DNA from: a bacterium
GTDB taxonomy: Bacteria > Oederibacteriota > PGYV01
Direction: 5' to 3'
NCBI GenBank assembly: GCA_029565735.1
Contig: JAKQNO010000125.1
Coordinates: forward strand, 1-34,787
Length of the DNA stretch: 34,787 nucleotides
Part shown: piece by piece, positions 26,101-32,751 of the stretch
Position numbering within the stretch: the first letter of the stretch is position 1
Layout of the letters: each line of letters begins with the position of its first letter
The notes under the pieces: model-generated
What the model saw: only the letters and a program-made list of their open reading frames with translations
Database searches by the model: none
Told to the model about the DNA's origin: nothing
Made by a program: the position numbers and the translations under genes

Positions 26101-26615
26101 AAGTGAATTCCGGAGAACAGGTGATTATAGGCGGCATTGTCCATGATTTGGCAAAAAAAATAACCCCAAGCGGGATGGAACGCGTTCATTTTCATCTTGA
26201 AGGGTTAACCGGCAGGATAAAAATAATAGCCGGCGATAAATTTCCAAAAGATAAAAACTCCATCTTTTCCAACAGCCTTATGTGCATGATACGCGGCAAA
26301 CTTGTTTTTATGGATACAGAACCCTTTGTAAGTATGGAAAGCGTGATAAACCTGGATGACGCTTACAGCGCCCTTGGCAAATACCTGCACATAACCGTGC
26401 GCGAGCTTGGCCTTGAACAGCTTACGCTTCAGGAAATGAAGAACCTGTTATCGCAGAGCAAAGGCCTGTCCGAAGTTGTAATGCATATCATAACCGGCGA
26501 CGGCAGGGAAGCCCAGGCCGTGCTTGAAGAAAAAGTAAGTGTAAACGAAAACCTGCTTATTTCGCTTGAAAAACTTGCAGGTGAAGGCAATGTAAGGTTA
26601 AGCTGGAAAAAATAA
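23181..26615 (+). CDS. dnaE: DNA polymerase III subunit alpha
   Basis: This 1144-residue protein is the main replicative polymerase, of full DnaE1 length. It starts with a PHP domain (HLHLHTKYSMLDG, TEHGNMYSAVEFY, LGLETYIV, NHLVLL, SSCVQGE, NDVHY). The metal-ligand set H9, H11, D18, H43, E68, H84 and the Asp-x-His pair appears intact, so a PHP proofreading activity is possible. The palm has GRGSAAGSLISYVLGI and the catalytic PDIDLDFSDEERNRVV (about residue 400). FRPGPMKMIDEYIRRK and QYGFNKSHAAAYAVVAYQTA follow. The C-terminal third has the helix-hairpin-helix and an OB fold (SGEQVIIGGIVHDL). The start is TTG 23181 with GGAGGAG just upstream. Most neighbours are unrelated, so it is probably transcribed alone. 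Confidence 0.97.
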   Translation: MVSKFIHLHLHTKYSMLDGMCRFEDMIKAAKDNKMMACAATEHGNMYSAVEFYTAISHAGIKPILGLETYIVDDIKNNQRKKNHLVLLVKNEIGWNNLIQISSYAFTDGFYYKPTIDKPFLKEHSEGLIALSSCVQGEVPSKLISDDFEGAKKSAEEYLSMFKEGNYYLEIQNHGLEEELLANRGLRELSKSLSIPLVATNDVHYMKKDDARAHDILLCIQTGKTLKESDRMSFKTDEFYFKNYDEMLSAFPEDKAAVERTFEIAEKCNFELPKLPPGKCHMPKYTITGWDGTYNEYFDKITKEALALKYPGDLLTLEIQKRFDHELAVIKKMDYTGYFLIVRDIIKYARDNNIPVGPGRGSAAGSLISYVLGITSIDPIKYELLFERFLNPDRVSPPDIDLDFSDEERNRVVQYIVDRFGKDKTAQIITFQQLKPRASIRDVGRVLDVPLRDVDMLAKKVPEGPAVNFAEVLKDSAFVSFVNSEKTYEEIVNYAIKIEGMLRQDSTHAAGVVIAPDALTKFVPIAVPKDKDDSEGGTLNYMTQWEMGSLEKMGLIKFDILGLRNLAVIKKAINNIKETRGIEASPDDGTFDNPKVYKLLAEGNTQGVFQLESEGMRDLVKKIIPDCLEDIIAIISLFRPGPMKMIDEYIRRKKGTEKVTYDFPELEPVLKNTYGIAIYQEQVMQIAVKVAGFSMAEADNLRRAMSKKKASDMEKIKVKFMKGTLDRGIKPQAAEELFDKLEQFSQYGFNKSHAAAYAVVAYQTAYLKALYRPEYMAALLTSVMHSIDKAAVYVEDCAANGIKVLAPDINKSDVDFKVEKNSIRYGLAAVKNVGTSAAEDICSKRREKGEFKDLYDFCEKVSLRCVNSKTIESLVKSGAFDFTLMHRAQIFACIPDAMKRAEMAQRDMESGQFSLFETAPKDIKIPDIQKWSESEQLSFEKEVLGLYVSSHPLARYRKLLESVSQPINELLTGKVNSGEQVIIGGIVHDLAKKITPSGMERVHFHLEGLTGRIKIIAGDKFPKDKNSIFSNSLMCMIRGKLVFMDTEPFVSMESVINLDDAYSALGKYLHITVRELGLEQLTLQEMKNLLSQSKGLSEVVMHIITGDGREAQAVLEEKVSVNENLLISLEKLAGEGNVRLSWKK

Positions 26616-26750
26616 AACGCACCCGGCATTTAGTTTTATGATTAATACCGTGCAGTCAGCGGTGTTTTTTGCTATTATGAATTAACAATTTATCCGGTAA
26701 ACGCGCAGAATAAAGCGCGCGCGGAAACAAAAGCCACAGGAGGGCAGGCA

Positions 26751-27725
26751 ATGAATAAAACAAGGTTAACAGTCTTTTTTTGCGTCATGTTTTCAGCCCT
26801 GAACGTCTTCGCGCAGAACCTTATAGAATACAAAGTTGTTGAAGGCGACACTCTTTGGGAAATAAGCGGCAGGTTAACCGGCAAAAAAATGAACTACGAA
26901 AAAATAGCCGCTTATAACAAACTTTCCAATGCCGACCGTATCTACCCAAAACAGATTATTAAAATTGACCTTAATGAATTAAAATCTTCCGATAATATCG
27001 TAAATAATTCTCCGGCCCCGATAAAAACAACTGTAAAAACAGCAGCATCCGTGGTAAACACAGCGGTAAGAACAGCCGCGTCGCCCGCCGCAGTCAAAAC
27101 AGCCGTAAAGAATACCCCTGTACCGGAAGCGCCGCCGGCGGCTGATATAAGTTTTACCGAAGAATTCAACGGCGTTAAATTGCACCCGGCTCTTGTATGG
27201 TCGGACAACAAAAAAGACTGTTCTTATGAAATCAAAGACGGCCTCCTTTACATACAGGCGCGCGGCGACGGCCACGATATTTTTATGGATTCAAATACGG
27301 ATGCTCCCAAAATGCTGGCTGATATAACCGGCGATTTTACAATTGAAACAAAGATGAATTTTACCGCAAAAAACAACGGTAACGGCGCGGGCATTGTAAT
27401 CTGGCAGGATAACCATAATTTTTTAAGAATAGACCGCGTGCTTCATTTCCAGACCCGCAATGTAATTAACGTTTCCGGCGCGGCCGGCGGCAAGTGGTTC
27501 TATTCGGAAGAAATCCCTTATACGCTGGAGCTTTCGTACTTGAAAATGCAGAGAATAGGGAACTTATTCACCGCTTCCTGCAGCGTTGACGGCAATATAT
27601 GGTTTAATTTCACACCGGTTGAATTTCCGGTTTCATCTTCTGTTAAAGCGGGTTTGTTTGTGCTTAACCAGTGGAATAACGGCAATTCCGAAGCTTCTTT
27701 TGAATACTTAAAGATTACAAAATAA
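26751..27725 (+). CDS. Secreted LysM protein with C-terminal DUF1349-like domain
   Basis: The 324-residue product has a Sec signal peptide (LTVFFCVMFSALNVFAQ, cleavage near 22). A LysM domain (about 26-73: YKVVEGDTLWEISGRL ... RIYPKQIIKIDL) binds peptidoglycan or chitin-like glycans. A low-complexity Ala/Val/Lys/Thr linker (about 80-130, with TAVKTAV-like repeats) leads to a concanavalin-like domain of the DUF1349 type (about 133-324: FTEEFNGVKLHPALVW, ETKMNF, GAGIVIWQDNHNFLRID, GLFVLNQW). It probably sits at the cell wall and binds sugars; no catalytic residues can be assigned. AGGAGGG precedes the ATG. It leads a three-gene envelope group with the SpoIID protein and a transglutaminase-like lipoprotein. 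Confidence 0.82.
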   Translation: MNKTRLTVFFCVMFSALNVFAQNLIEYKVVEGDTLWEISGRLTGKKMNYEKIAAYNKLSNADRIYPKQIIKIDLNELKSSDNIVNNSPAPIKTTVKTAASVVNTAVRTAASPAAVKTAVKNTPVPEAPPAADISFTEEFNGVKLHPALVWSDNKKDCSYEIKDGLLYIQARGDGHDIFMDSNTDAPKMLADITGDFTIETKMNFTAKNNGNGAGIVIWQDNHNFLRIDRVLHFQTRNVINVSGAAGGKWFYSEEIPYTLELSYLKMQRIGNLFTASCSVDGNIWFNFTPVEFPVSSSVKAGLFVLNQWNNGNSEASFEYLKITK

Positions 27726-27749
27726 AATAATACCGACAAGCGGTGAAAA

Positions 27750-29027
27750 ATGAAAACTGTCACAATTAAATCAGCCTGCTTAACAGCGGCAATGGCGTTC
27801 ATATTTACCTCCTGCGTCTCAATGCGCAGCACATTTCCGCCCGGCCATATTGACGTGGCTCCGAAAAAAGCCTCAGCTGCCGCAGCTTCAGAAAGTGTAA
27901 CAATAGCGGAAAACGAAGACGTAAAACCCGCGGCAACGCCTTCTTCGGGCTGGCACCCTGACGATTACGAAGAAAACGGCGAGGAAAAAATACTGATTAT
28001 CAATGTCCTGATAAATAAATTCAGCTCGCCTTTCACGCTTTCTTCGGATTCGGATATAATTATTAAAGAAAGCGGCAAAAACCTTGGCAGAAGCTGCGAA
28101 ATAAAGTCAATAGCCGGCGCAGTAGCCATAAACGGCGATGCGACGCGTTTTACATCGGCCGAATTAACTTCGGCGTCGGTTATCAGCCTTGCCGGGAAAA
28201 AATACCGCGGAAGTTTTATAGTGCACGCCGAATCAGAAAAAATACTTGCTGTTAACAGGCTCTCAATAGAAGAATATCTTTACGGCGTATTGCCGTCGGA
28301 AATTCTGCCTTCATGGCACGCCGAAGTTTTAAAATCACAGGCTGTTGCCGCAAGGTCTTTCGCTTTTTACAATAAGTTAAACTCCAAAGACAACCGCTAC
28401 GACCTTGACAGCACGGTAATTTCACAGGTATATAAGGGTTTTGGCGTGGAACATAAAAACACAAACGCGGCAGTTGACGCCACGCGCGGGCTTATAATGA
28501 CTTACAATTCCGATGTTGTACAGGCTTTCTTTCACGCGAACAGCGGCGGAAAAACCGCGGACTGCAAAGAAGTCTGGGGAGGCTCGCTTCCTTACCTTAA
28601 AGTTGTTGATGACTATTACTGCAAAGACGGAAAGCATTATTCCTGGAAATATACGGTAAGCCTTTCTTCCCTTGAAGAAAAACTTGAAAAATCCGGCAAT
28701 TCCACAGGAGAGATTTTTGATATAACTGTTCCCGAACGTTCCGAAAGCGGAAGAGCTTTAATGGTAAAAATAAACACAAGTTCGGGCACGGTTTTTATCA
28801 AAGGAAATCAGTTCCGCACAGCCCTTGGCGTTGACGCTTTAAGAAGCACAAACTTTAATGTCAGAATAGAAGGCAAAGAAGCGGTTTTTAACGGTTTGGG
28901 CTGGGGGCACGGCGTGGGGCTGTCGCAGGAAGGCGCGGCAGGAATGGCTGAAAAGGGTTATCCCTATAAAGATATTCTGAAATTTTACTATAAGGGAGTA
29001 AATATTAAAAAAGCGGTTTTAAAATAA
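27750..29027 (+). CDS. SpoIID/LytB domain lipoprotein
   Basis: This 425-residue envelope protein has an N-terminal signal ending AFIFTSC with Cys22 as likely lipid anchor. The SpoIID domain (about 150-425) is well preserved: NRLSIEEYLYGVLPSEILPS with the Glu equivalent to the catalytic one, VLKSQAVAARSFAFYNK, VYKGFGVEHKNTNAAVDATRG, FFHANSGGKTADCKEVWGG, and GLGWGHGVGLSQEGAAGMAE near the end. SpoIID proteins are lytic transglycosylases acting on denuded peptidoglycan. Outside spore-formers they serve in wall remodelling or division. No other sporulation gene is present. It starts 24 bases after the LysM gene and ends 3 bases before the next gene, so the three are probably one operon. Confidence 0.92.
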   Translation: MKTVTIKSACLTAAMAFIFTSCVSMRSTFPPGHIDVAPKKASAAAASESVTIAENEDVKPAATPSSGWHPDDYEENGEEKILIINVLINKFSSPFTLSSDSDIIIKESGKNLGRSCEIKSIAGAVAINGDATRFTSAELTSASVISLAGKKYRGSFIVHAESEKILAVNRLSIEEYLYGVLPSEILPSWHAEVLKSQAVAARSFAFYNKLNSKDNRYDLDSTVISQVYKGFGVEHKNTNAAVDATRGLIMTYNSDVVQAFFHANSGGKTADCKEVWGGSLPYLKVVDDYYCKDGKHYSWKYTVSLSSLEEKLEKSGNSTGEIFDITVPERSESGRALMVKINTSSGTVFIKGNQFRTALGVDALRSTNFNVRIEGKEAVFNGLGWGHGVGLSQEGAAGMAEKGYPYKDILKFYYKGVNIKKAVLK

Positions 29028-29030
29028 AAA

Positions 29031-30032
29031 ATGAAAAAAATTCTATGTTTAATTTTATTACTTATATTTCTGCTGTCAGCAGGCTGTTCCAAAAAGGATT
29101 CATTTGAAAATGACTTAAACGCGCTGCTGCCGCCTGAAAATGCCGAAGATTTTGACCTTACCATGACGCTTCTTGAAATATCCCGCCTTTTTGACCCGTC
29201 AGCCGATCCTGCCCTTATGAATAATGAATTGCAGCAGATGGCCGACAGGATTAAAACCGATTTAGGCGACGAAGCAAACGATGAAAGAATTGTTGAAATC
29301 TTTAACAAACACATCTTTGAAGACGAATCTTTCAAATACAATAAAAGTGTTATTGACTCAAAGGACAATAATAAACCGCTTTCTCCGCAGGAATGGCTTG
29401 ATATACGCCTTATGCATAAAGTTATTTCCAGAAGGGACGGAGTTTGTTCGGAACTGTCCTATATTACCCTTATGCTTGGCGAAAAAACCGGGCTTCCTAT
29501 CTGCATAATAGGCGTGCCCGGCCACGCTTACGCAAGGTACCAGCCCGCGGGCAAAAGCCCGATTAACATAGAAGCCACAAGCAGCGGAAACGAATACTAT
29601 GATTACGAAGATAAATACAACCCTGTCTGCCGCGGCGAATCCGAATATTACGGAAAATGCATGAGTGACAGGGAAGCGGTGGGATTCTATCTTGGAATTT
29701 TAGGCGGGGTATTCCGCAGTATGAAGGATTATAAAAAATCAGACCCGTTATTTAAAAAAGCACTGGAGCTGTGCCCCAAAAATCCCGGTTTTTACTGGGA
29801 TAACGCGGAAATGCACTGGCGCGTGGAAGACTTTGAAGGAGCCATTGTTCTTATGGAAAAAGCGCTGGAAATTGACCCTGAAAGCTCCGAGCTAAACGCA
29901 TGCACCGGATGGCTTTATAAGAGCATAAAACGGAATTTTAAAGCCGAACAATACTTTGAAAAAGCGCTGCGCCTTGACCCAAATTCCCGCTTTTCCGCGG
30001 ACAACCTTGAAGAATTAAAGAAAACAAAATAA
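29031..30032 (+). CDS. Lipoprotein with SirB1/transglutaminase-like domain and TPR repeats
   Basis: The 333-residue product is a lipoprotein: signal peptide with lipobox LSAGC (Cys19). Residues about 30-215 match the transglutaminase-like superfamily branch found in SirB1 proteins (Transglut_core2). RRDGVCSELSYITLMLGEKT holds the conserved Cys139 and is followed by IIGVPGHAYARY with the conserved His. Residues about 225-330 are TPR repeats (KKSDPLFKKALELCPKNPGF, AIVLMEKALEIDPESSELN, AEQYFEKALRLDPNSRFS). Known relatives are poorly characterised; an enzymatic role is possible because Cys and His are kept. The start is 3 bases after the SpoIID stop. The last gene in the window has the same two-domain plan without a signal peptide. 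Confidence 0.82.
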   Translation: MKKILCLILLLIFLLSAGCSKKDSFENDLNALLPPENAEDFDLTMTLLEISRLFDPSADPALMNNELQQMADRIKTDLGDEANDERIVEIFNKHIFEDESFKYNKSVIDSKDNNKPLSPQEWLDIRLMHKVISRRDGVCSELSYITLMLGEKTGLPICIIGVPGHAYARYQPAGKSPINIEATSSGNEYYDYEDKYNPVCRGESEYYGKCMSDREAVGFYLGILGGVFRSMKDYKKSDPLFKKALELCPKNPGFYWDNAEMHWRVEDFEGAIVLMEKALEIDPESSELNACTGWLYKSIKRNFKAEQYFEKALRLDPNSRFSADNLEELKKTK

Positions 30033-30055
30033 GTATCCCTTATTATTAAAATCAT

Positions 30056-30084
30056 TTGCCATTACGCCTTTTATCTGCTATATT
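30056..30084 (+). promoter_or_regulatory. Promoter for the candidate small RNA / bipA leader
   Basis: TTGCCA (30056-30061), 17 bases, TATATT (30079-30084). Transcription should start near 30091, ahead of the structured RNA. It lies just after the stop of the transglutaminase-like gene. Confidence 0.6.
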
Positions 30085-30091
30085 TAGTTTG

Positions 30092-30255
30092 TAAGATGAG
30101 GTAGAGGTAGAAGTGGAAGAGAACCGGAAACAGAAAGTGCAGCAGAAACCGCTTTAGCAAAGAAATTGCTTTGGCAGCAGAAGTTGCATTAAGAAACAGG
30201 TTCTGTTCAGCTTTTACCCGGGCTCGATAAAAGCAGGAGCCCGGGGTTTTTTTTT
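30092..30255 (+). ncRNA. Candidate structured small RNA (rod-shaped, ~165 nt), family unknown
   Basis: No ORF fits here, but the sequence folds strongly. A 20-base closing stem (30106-30125 with 30199-30218) pairs at 18 positions, two of them G-U. Then come a purine-rich bubble (30126-30135 and 30191-30198), an 8-bp stem (30136-30143 with 30183-30190), an internal loop of seven bases on each side, and a terminal stem AGCAA...TTGCT with loop AGAAA. A promoter precedes it and a textbook terminator follows. Promoter-rod-terminator with a central bubble recalls 6S RNA, but the bubble is small and I cannot confirm the family. It may instead be a leader element controlling bipA downstream. Confidence 0.55.
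30217..30255 (+). terminator. Intrinsic terminator 1 upstream of bipA
   Basis: CCCGGGCTC (30217-30225) pairs with GAGCCCGGG (30237-30245) as a 9-bp GC-rich stem, followed by a run of nine T. It ends the candidate small RNA; its first two bases can alternatively pair in the RNA's closing stem. Confidence 0.9.
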
Positions 30256-30278
30256 ATACAGGTATTGCGGATATTCAA

Positions 30279-30309
30279 AGAGACGCGGTATCACGGCGTC
30301 TCTATTTTT
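30279..30309 (+). terminator. Intrinsic terminator-like hairpin 2 in the bipA leader
   Basis: AGAGACGC (30279-30286) pairs perfectly with GCGTCTCT (30296-30303) and is followed by ATTTTTT. It lies 39 bases before the bipA ATG with no convincing promoter in between. The same 8-base stem recurs in the terminator after bipA. Confidence 0.65.
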
Positions 30310-30348
30310 TATATATGGACCATTCTAAAATGGCAGGAAGGTTATCAG

Positions 30349-32169
30349 ATGAACAGGATTAAGAATATTGCAATTATCGCCCATGTTGACCACGGCAAAA
30401 CCACCCTTGTTGACTGCATCTTAAAGCAGGCGGGCGTTTTTAAAGCGCACCAGAAAGTTGAAGAACGCGTAATGGACAGCAATGACCTTGAACGCGAAAG
30501 GGGCATAACCATATTTTCAAAAAACGCCGCTTTTAATTACCGCGGATATAAAGTCAATATAGTTGACACACCCGGCCACGCCGATTTTGGAAGCGAAGTC
30601 CAGCGCATACTGTCAATGGTTGATTCCGTGCTTCTTCTGGTTGACGCGTTTGAAGGCACAATGCCGCAGACAAAATACGTGCTGAAAAAATCCCTTGAAC
30701 TTGGGCTTATGCCCATTGTTGTCATAAACAAAATAGACCGCGTGAACGCTGACCCTGACGAAGTATTAAATCAGGTTTTTGACCTTTTTGTGGAATTAAA
30801 CGCAGCTGACCACCAGCTTGATTTTCCGGTAATTTACGCTTCCGGAAGGGACGGGTACGCAAAGCTTCACCTTAAGGATGAATCAAAGGACATGACTCCG
30901 CTTCTGGATATGATAATTGACCACGTTGCAAACACATCCGGAGACAGGACAAAACCTTTTCAGTTTCTTACATCCGCCATCAGCTATGACAATTATATAG
31001 GAAAAATAGGTACCGGAAAAATACACAACGGTTCTGTCCGCACGGGCGACAGTGTGACTTTGATAAAAAGAGACGGGCCTCCTGAAAATTACAGAATCAC
31101 AAAAATTCTCACTTATGAAGGCATTAACAGGGTTGAACTTAAGGAAGCCTTTGCCGGAGATATAGTATCGCTGGCCGGCATGGACACAATAGACGTGGGA
31201 GAAACAGTAACCGACCCCGAACACCCGGAAGACCTTCCCGCAATTGATATAGACAAACCCACGGTGGCCATGACATTTATGGTAAATAATTCGCCTTTTG
31301 CGGGGCGCGAAGGCAAGTTTGTAACTTCAAGAAATATCTGGGACAGGCTTATGAAAGAGCTTCAGACAAACGTGGGAATAGTTGTTGAACCCACCGACGC
31401 CCCGGATTCTTTTATCGTAAAAGGCAGGGGCGAGCTTCAGCTTTCAATACTTATAGAAAACATGCGCCGCGAAGGGTTTGAACTGCAGGTTTCCAAACCT
31501 CAGGTAATTTTCCGCGAAATTGACGGAGAAAAATGCGAACCTATCGAACACGCCATAATTGACGTGGACGCCGCTTTTGTGGGCGTTGTAATGGAAAAAC
31601 TTGGCGTAAGAAAAGGGGAGCTGATAAACATGGTTCCCGGCAAGGACGGATATACGCGCCTTGAATTCCACGTGCCCACAAGGGGGCTTCTGGGCTTTAG
31701 AAATGAATTTATGACAGAGACCCGCGGCACAGGCATACTTAACCACAGTTTTCACGAATACGGCCCCTATAAAGGCGATGTACCCACAAGAAATAAAGGC
31801 GTGCTTATAGTGCTGGAAGACGGCGTATCTGTGGCTTACGCGCTTGACAAGCTTAAAGACAGAGGCGCTTTCTTTATCTCGCCGGTAACCGAAGTATACG
31901 CCGGAATGATAGCAGGCGAAAATTCGCGCGAAAGCGATATGATTATTAACGTCTGCAAGGGAAAGAAGCTGACCAATATGCGCGCTTCGGGCACGGATGA
32001 CGCCATTAACCTGGAACCGCCGCGCAAATTCAGCCTGGAACAGGCAATGGAATATATCGCAGATGACGAACTGCTTGAAATCACCCCCATTAACATAAGG
32101 ATGAGGAAAAAAATCCTTGACCCGACAAAAAGAAAAAGGACAGAAATCGCCCTGGCTAACGAGGATTAA
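30349..32169 (+). CDS. typA: Translational GTPase BipA/TypA
   Basis: The 606-residue protein is of normal family length. BipA is a ribosome-associated GTPase involved in 50S assembly and growth under cold or other stress. G motifs are clear: AHVDHGKTTLVD (G1), RERGITI (G2), VDTPGHADFG (G3), NKIDR (G4). Domain II, the EF-G-like domain III (FVTSRNIWDRLMKELQTNVG, GRGELQLSILIENMRREGFE) and the BipA-specific C-terminus (FRNEFMTETRGTGILNHSFH, ENSRESDMIINVCKGKKLTN, EYIADDELLEITPINIRMRK) are all present. ATG 30349 is chosen because AGGAAGG lies 7 bases upstream and MNRIKNIAIIAHVDHG is the usual family start; a longer in-frame start at 30265 lies inside the leader hairpins. Expression may depend on read-through of the two upstream hairpins. 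Confidence 0.97.
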   Translation: MNRIKNIAIIAHVDHGKTTLVDCILKQAGVFKAHQKVEERVMDSNDLERERGITIFSKNAAFNYRGYKVNIVDTPGHADFGSEVQRILSMVDSVLLLVDAFEGTMPQTKYVLKKSLELGLMPIVVINKIDRVNADPDEVLNQVFDLFVELNAADHQLDFPVIYASGRDGYAKLHLKDESKDMTPLLDMIIDHVANTSGDRTKPFQFLTSAISYDNYIGKIGTGKIHNGSVRTGDSVTLIKRDGPPENYRITKILTYEGINRVELKEAFAGDIVSLAGMDTIDVGETVTDPEHPEDLPAIDIDKPTVAMTFMVNNSPFAGREGKFVTSRNIWDRLMKELQTNVGIVVEPTDAPDSFIVKGRGELQLSILIENMRREGFELQVSKPQVIFREIDGEKCEPIEHAIIDVDAAFVGVVMEKLGVRKGELINMVPGKDGYTRLEFHVPTRGLLGFRNEFMTETRGTGILNHSFHEYGPYKGDVPTRNKGVLIVLEDGVSVAYALDKLKDRGAFFISPVTEVYAGMIAGENSRESDMIINVCKGKKLTNMRASGTDDAINLEPPRKFSLEQAMEYIADDELLEITPINIRMRKKILDPTKRKRTEIALANED

Positions 32170-32227
32170 CAGGGAATATAAAAACGCAGCTAAGCAGCTT
32201 GGCAGCCGGGCAAAGACGGAAAATCAG

Positions 32228-32260
32228 AGAGACGCAACATGTTGCGTCTCTTTTTTTTTT
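32228..32260 (+). terminator. Intrinsic terminator of bipA
   Basis: A perfect palindrome (32228-32251: AGAGACGCAAC, AT, and its complement) is followed by ten T. It shares the AGAGACGC/GCGTCTCT stem with hairpin 2 upstream of bipA. Confidence 0.9.
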
Positions 32261-32375
32261 GGATGTTTGTATATGCAGTAATAATCGCGTCCCTTTAGTG
32301 CGCGGCAGTTGATTCAGATTTTCGGAACTGCCTTTGCCAATTCTTCAATCCGCAGTCTTACAGGGGCCGGGTATA

Positions 32376-32522
32376 TTTTTTCAGCGTGCGCCGTCCCCTA
32401 ACACTTGCGCTCGTAAACTCGCGCAAGCCCGGGGATTTTCGCTTCGCAGGCTCGCTCCAACCGCCGCATTAAACCGCCCCTGCCGTTTACACACTATACT
32501 TAGGCGGCGCACACCGAAAAAA
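32376..32522. mobile_element. Palindromic MITE-like element
   Basis: In the 582-base gap after bipA the arm 32376-32401 (TTTTTTCAGCGTGCGCCG then ...CCTAA) is nearly the complement of 32500-32522 (TTAGGCGGCGCACACCG then AAAAAA), with two substitutions and a 3-base indel. The ~98-base interior is GC-rich, unlike the flanks, with a nested hairpin CTTGCGC/GCGCAAG (32404-32410, 32421-32427). No protein-coding signal is credible. It looks like a short non-autonomous inverted-repeat element; the mobilising enzyme is not in the window. Confidence 0.6.
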
Positions 32523-32600
32523 CACACCCAACCCCTGTTTGTGTTCTTCTAATTTTCCAATTTCGAATTTTCATTTTTTGTTTTATATTTGTCTTTACTT

Positions 32601-32643
32601 CCGTCCCTCCGTCCCTCTGTCCCTCCGTGCATCCGTCCCTCTG
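32601..32643 (+). repeat. 8-bp tandem repeat, about five copies
   Basis: The unit CCGTCCCT is repeated about five times with substitutions, in a pyrimidine-rich tract that continues to about 32690. This is a short microsatellite-like array of unknown role. The rest of the gap (32261-32375 and 32523-32600) shows nothing recognisable. Confidence 0.75.
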
Positions 32644-32694
32644 CTTTATCATGCTTTCCGCTCTTTTCCCCTTTAATTCTTTCTTTCATTCCTA

Positions 32695-32700
32695 TATAAT
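32695..32700 (+). promoter_or_regulatory. Candidate -10 box for the last gene
   Basis: TATAAT (32695-32700) lies about 52 bases before the ATG at 32752; the -35 is weak. Between them is a 7-codon mini-ORF, MKKAGKK (32732-32755), whose TGA overlaps the gene's ATG as ATGA, allowing translational coupling. Confidence 0.4.
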
Positions 32701-32751
32701 GAAATCAAATTAGACGGGAGATAATGATAAGATGAAAAAAGCGGGGAAAAA

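Noticed and set aside
30265-30348. N-terminal extension of BipA
   Set aside because: It would translate through terminator-like hairpin 2; the RBS and the conserved family start point to 30349.
32334-32552. 72-codon ORF after bipA
   Set aside because: It lies across the palindromic element, has Arg/Pro-rich composition typical of non-coding GC-rich DNA, and has no RBS.
32601-32643. Possible CRISPR array
   Set aside because: The units are 8 bases, contiguous and imperfect, with no spacers and no cas genes.
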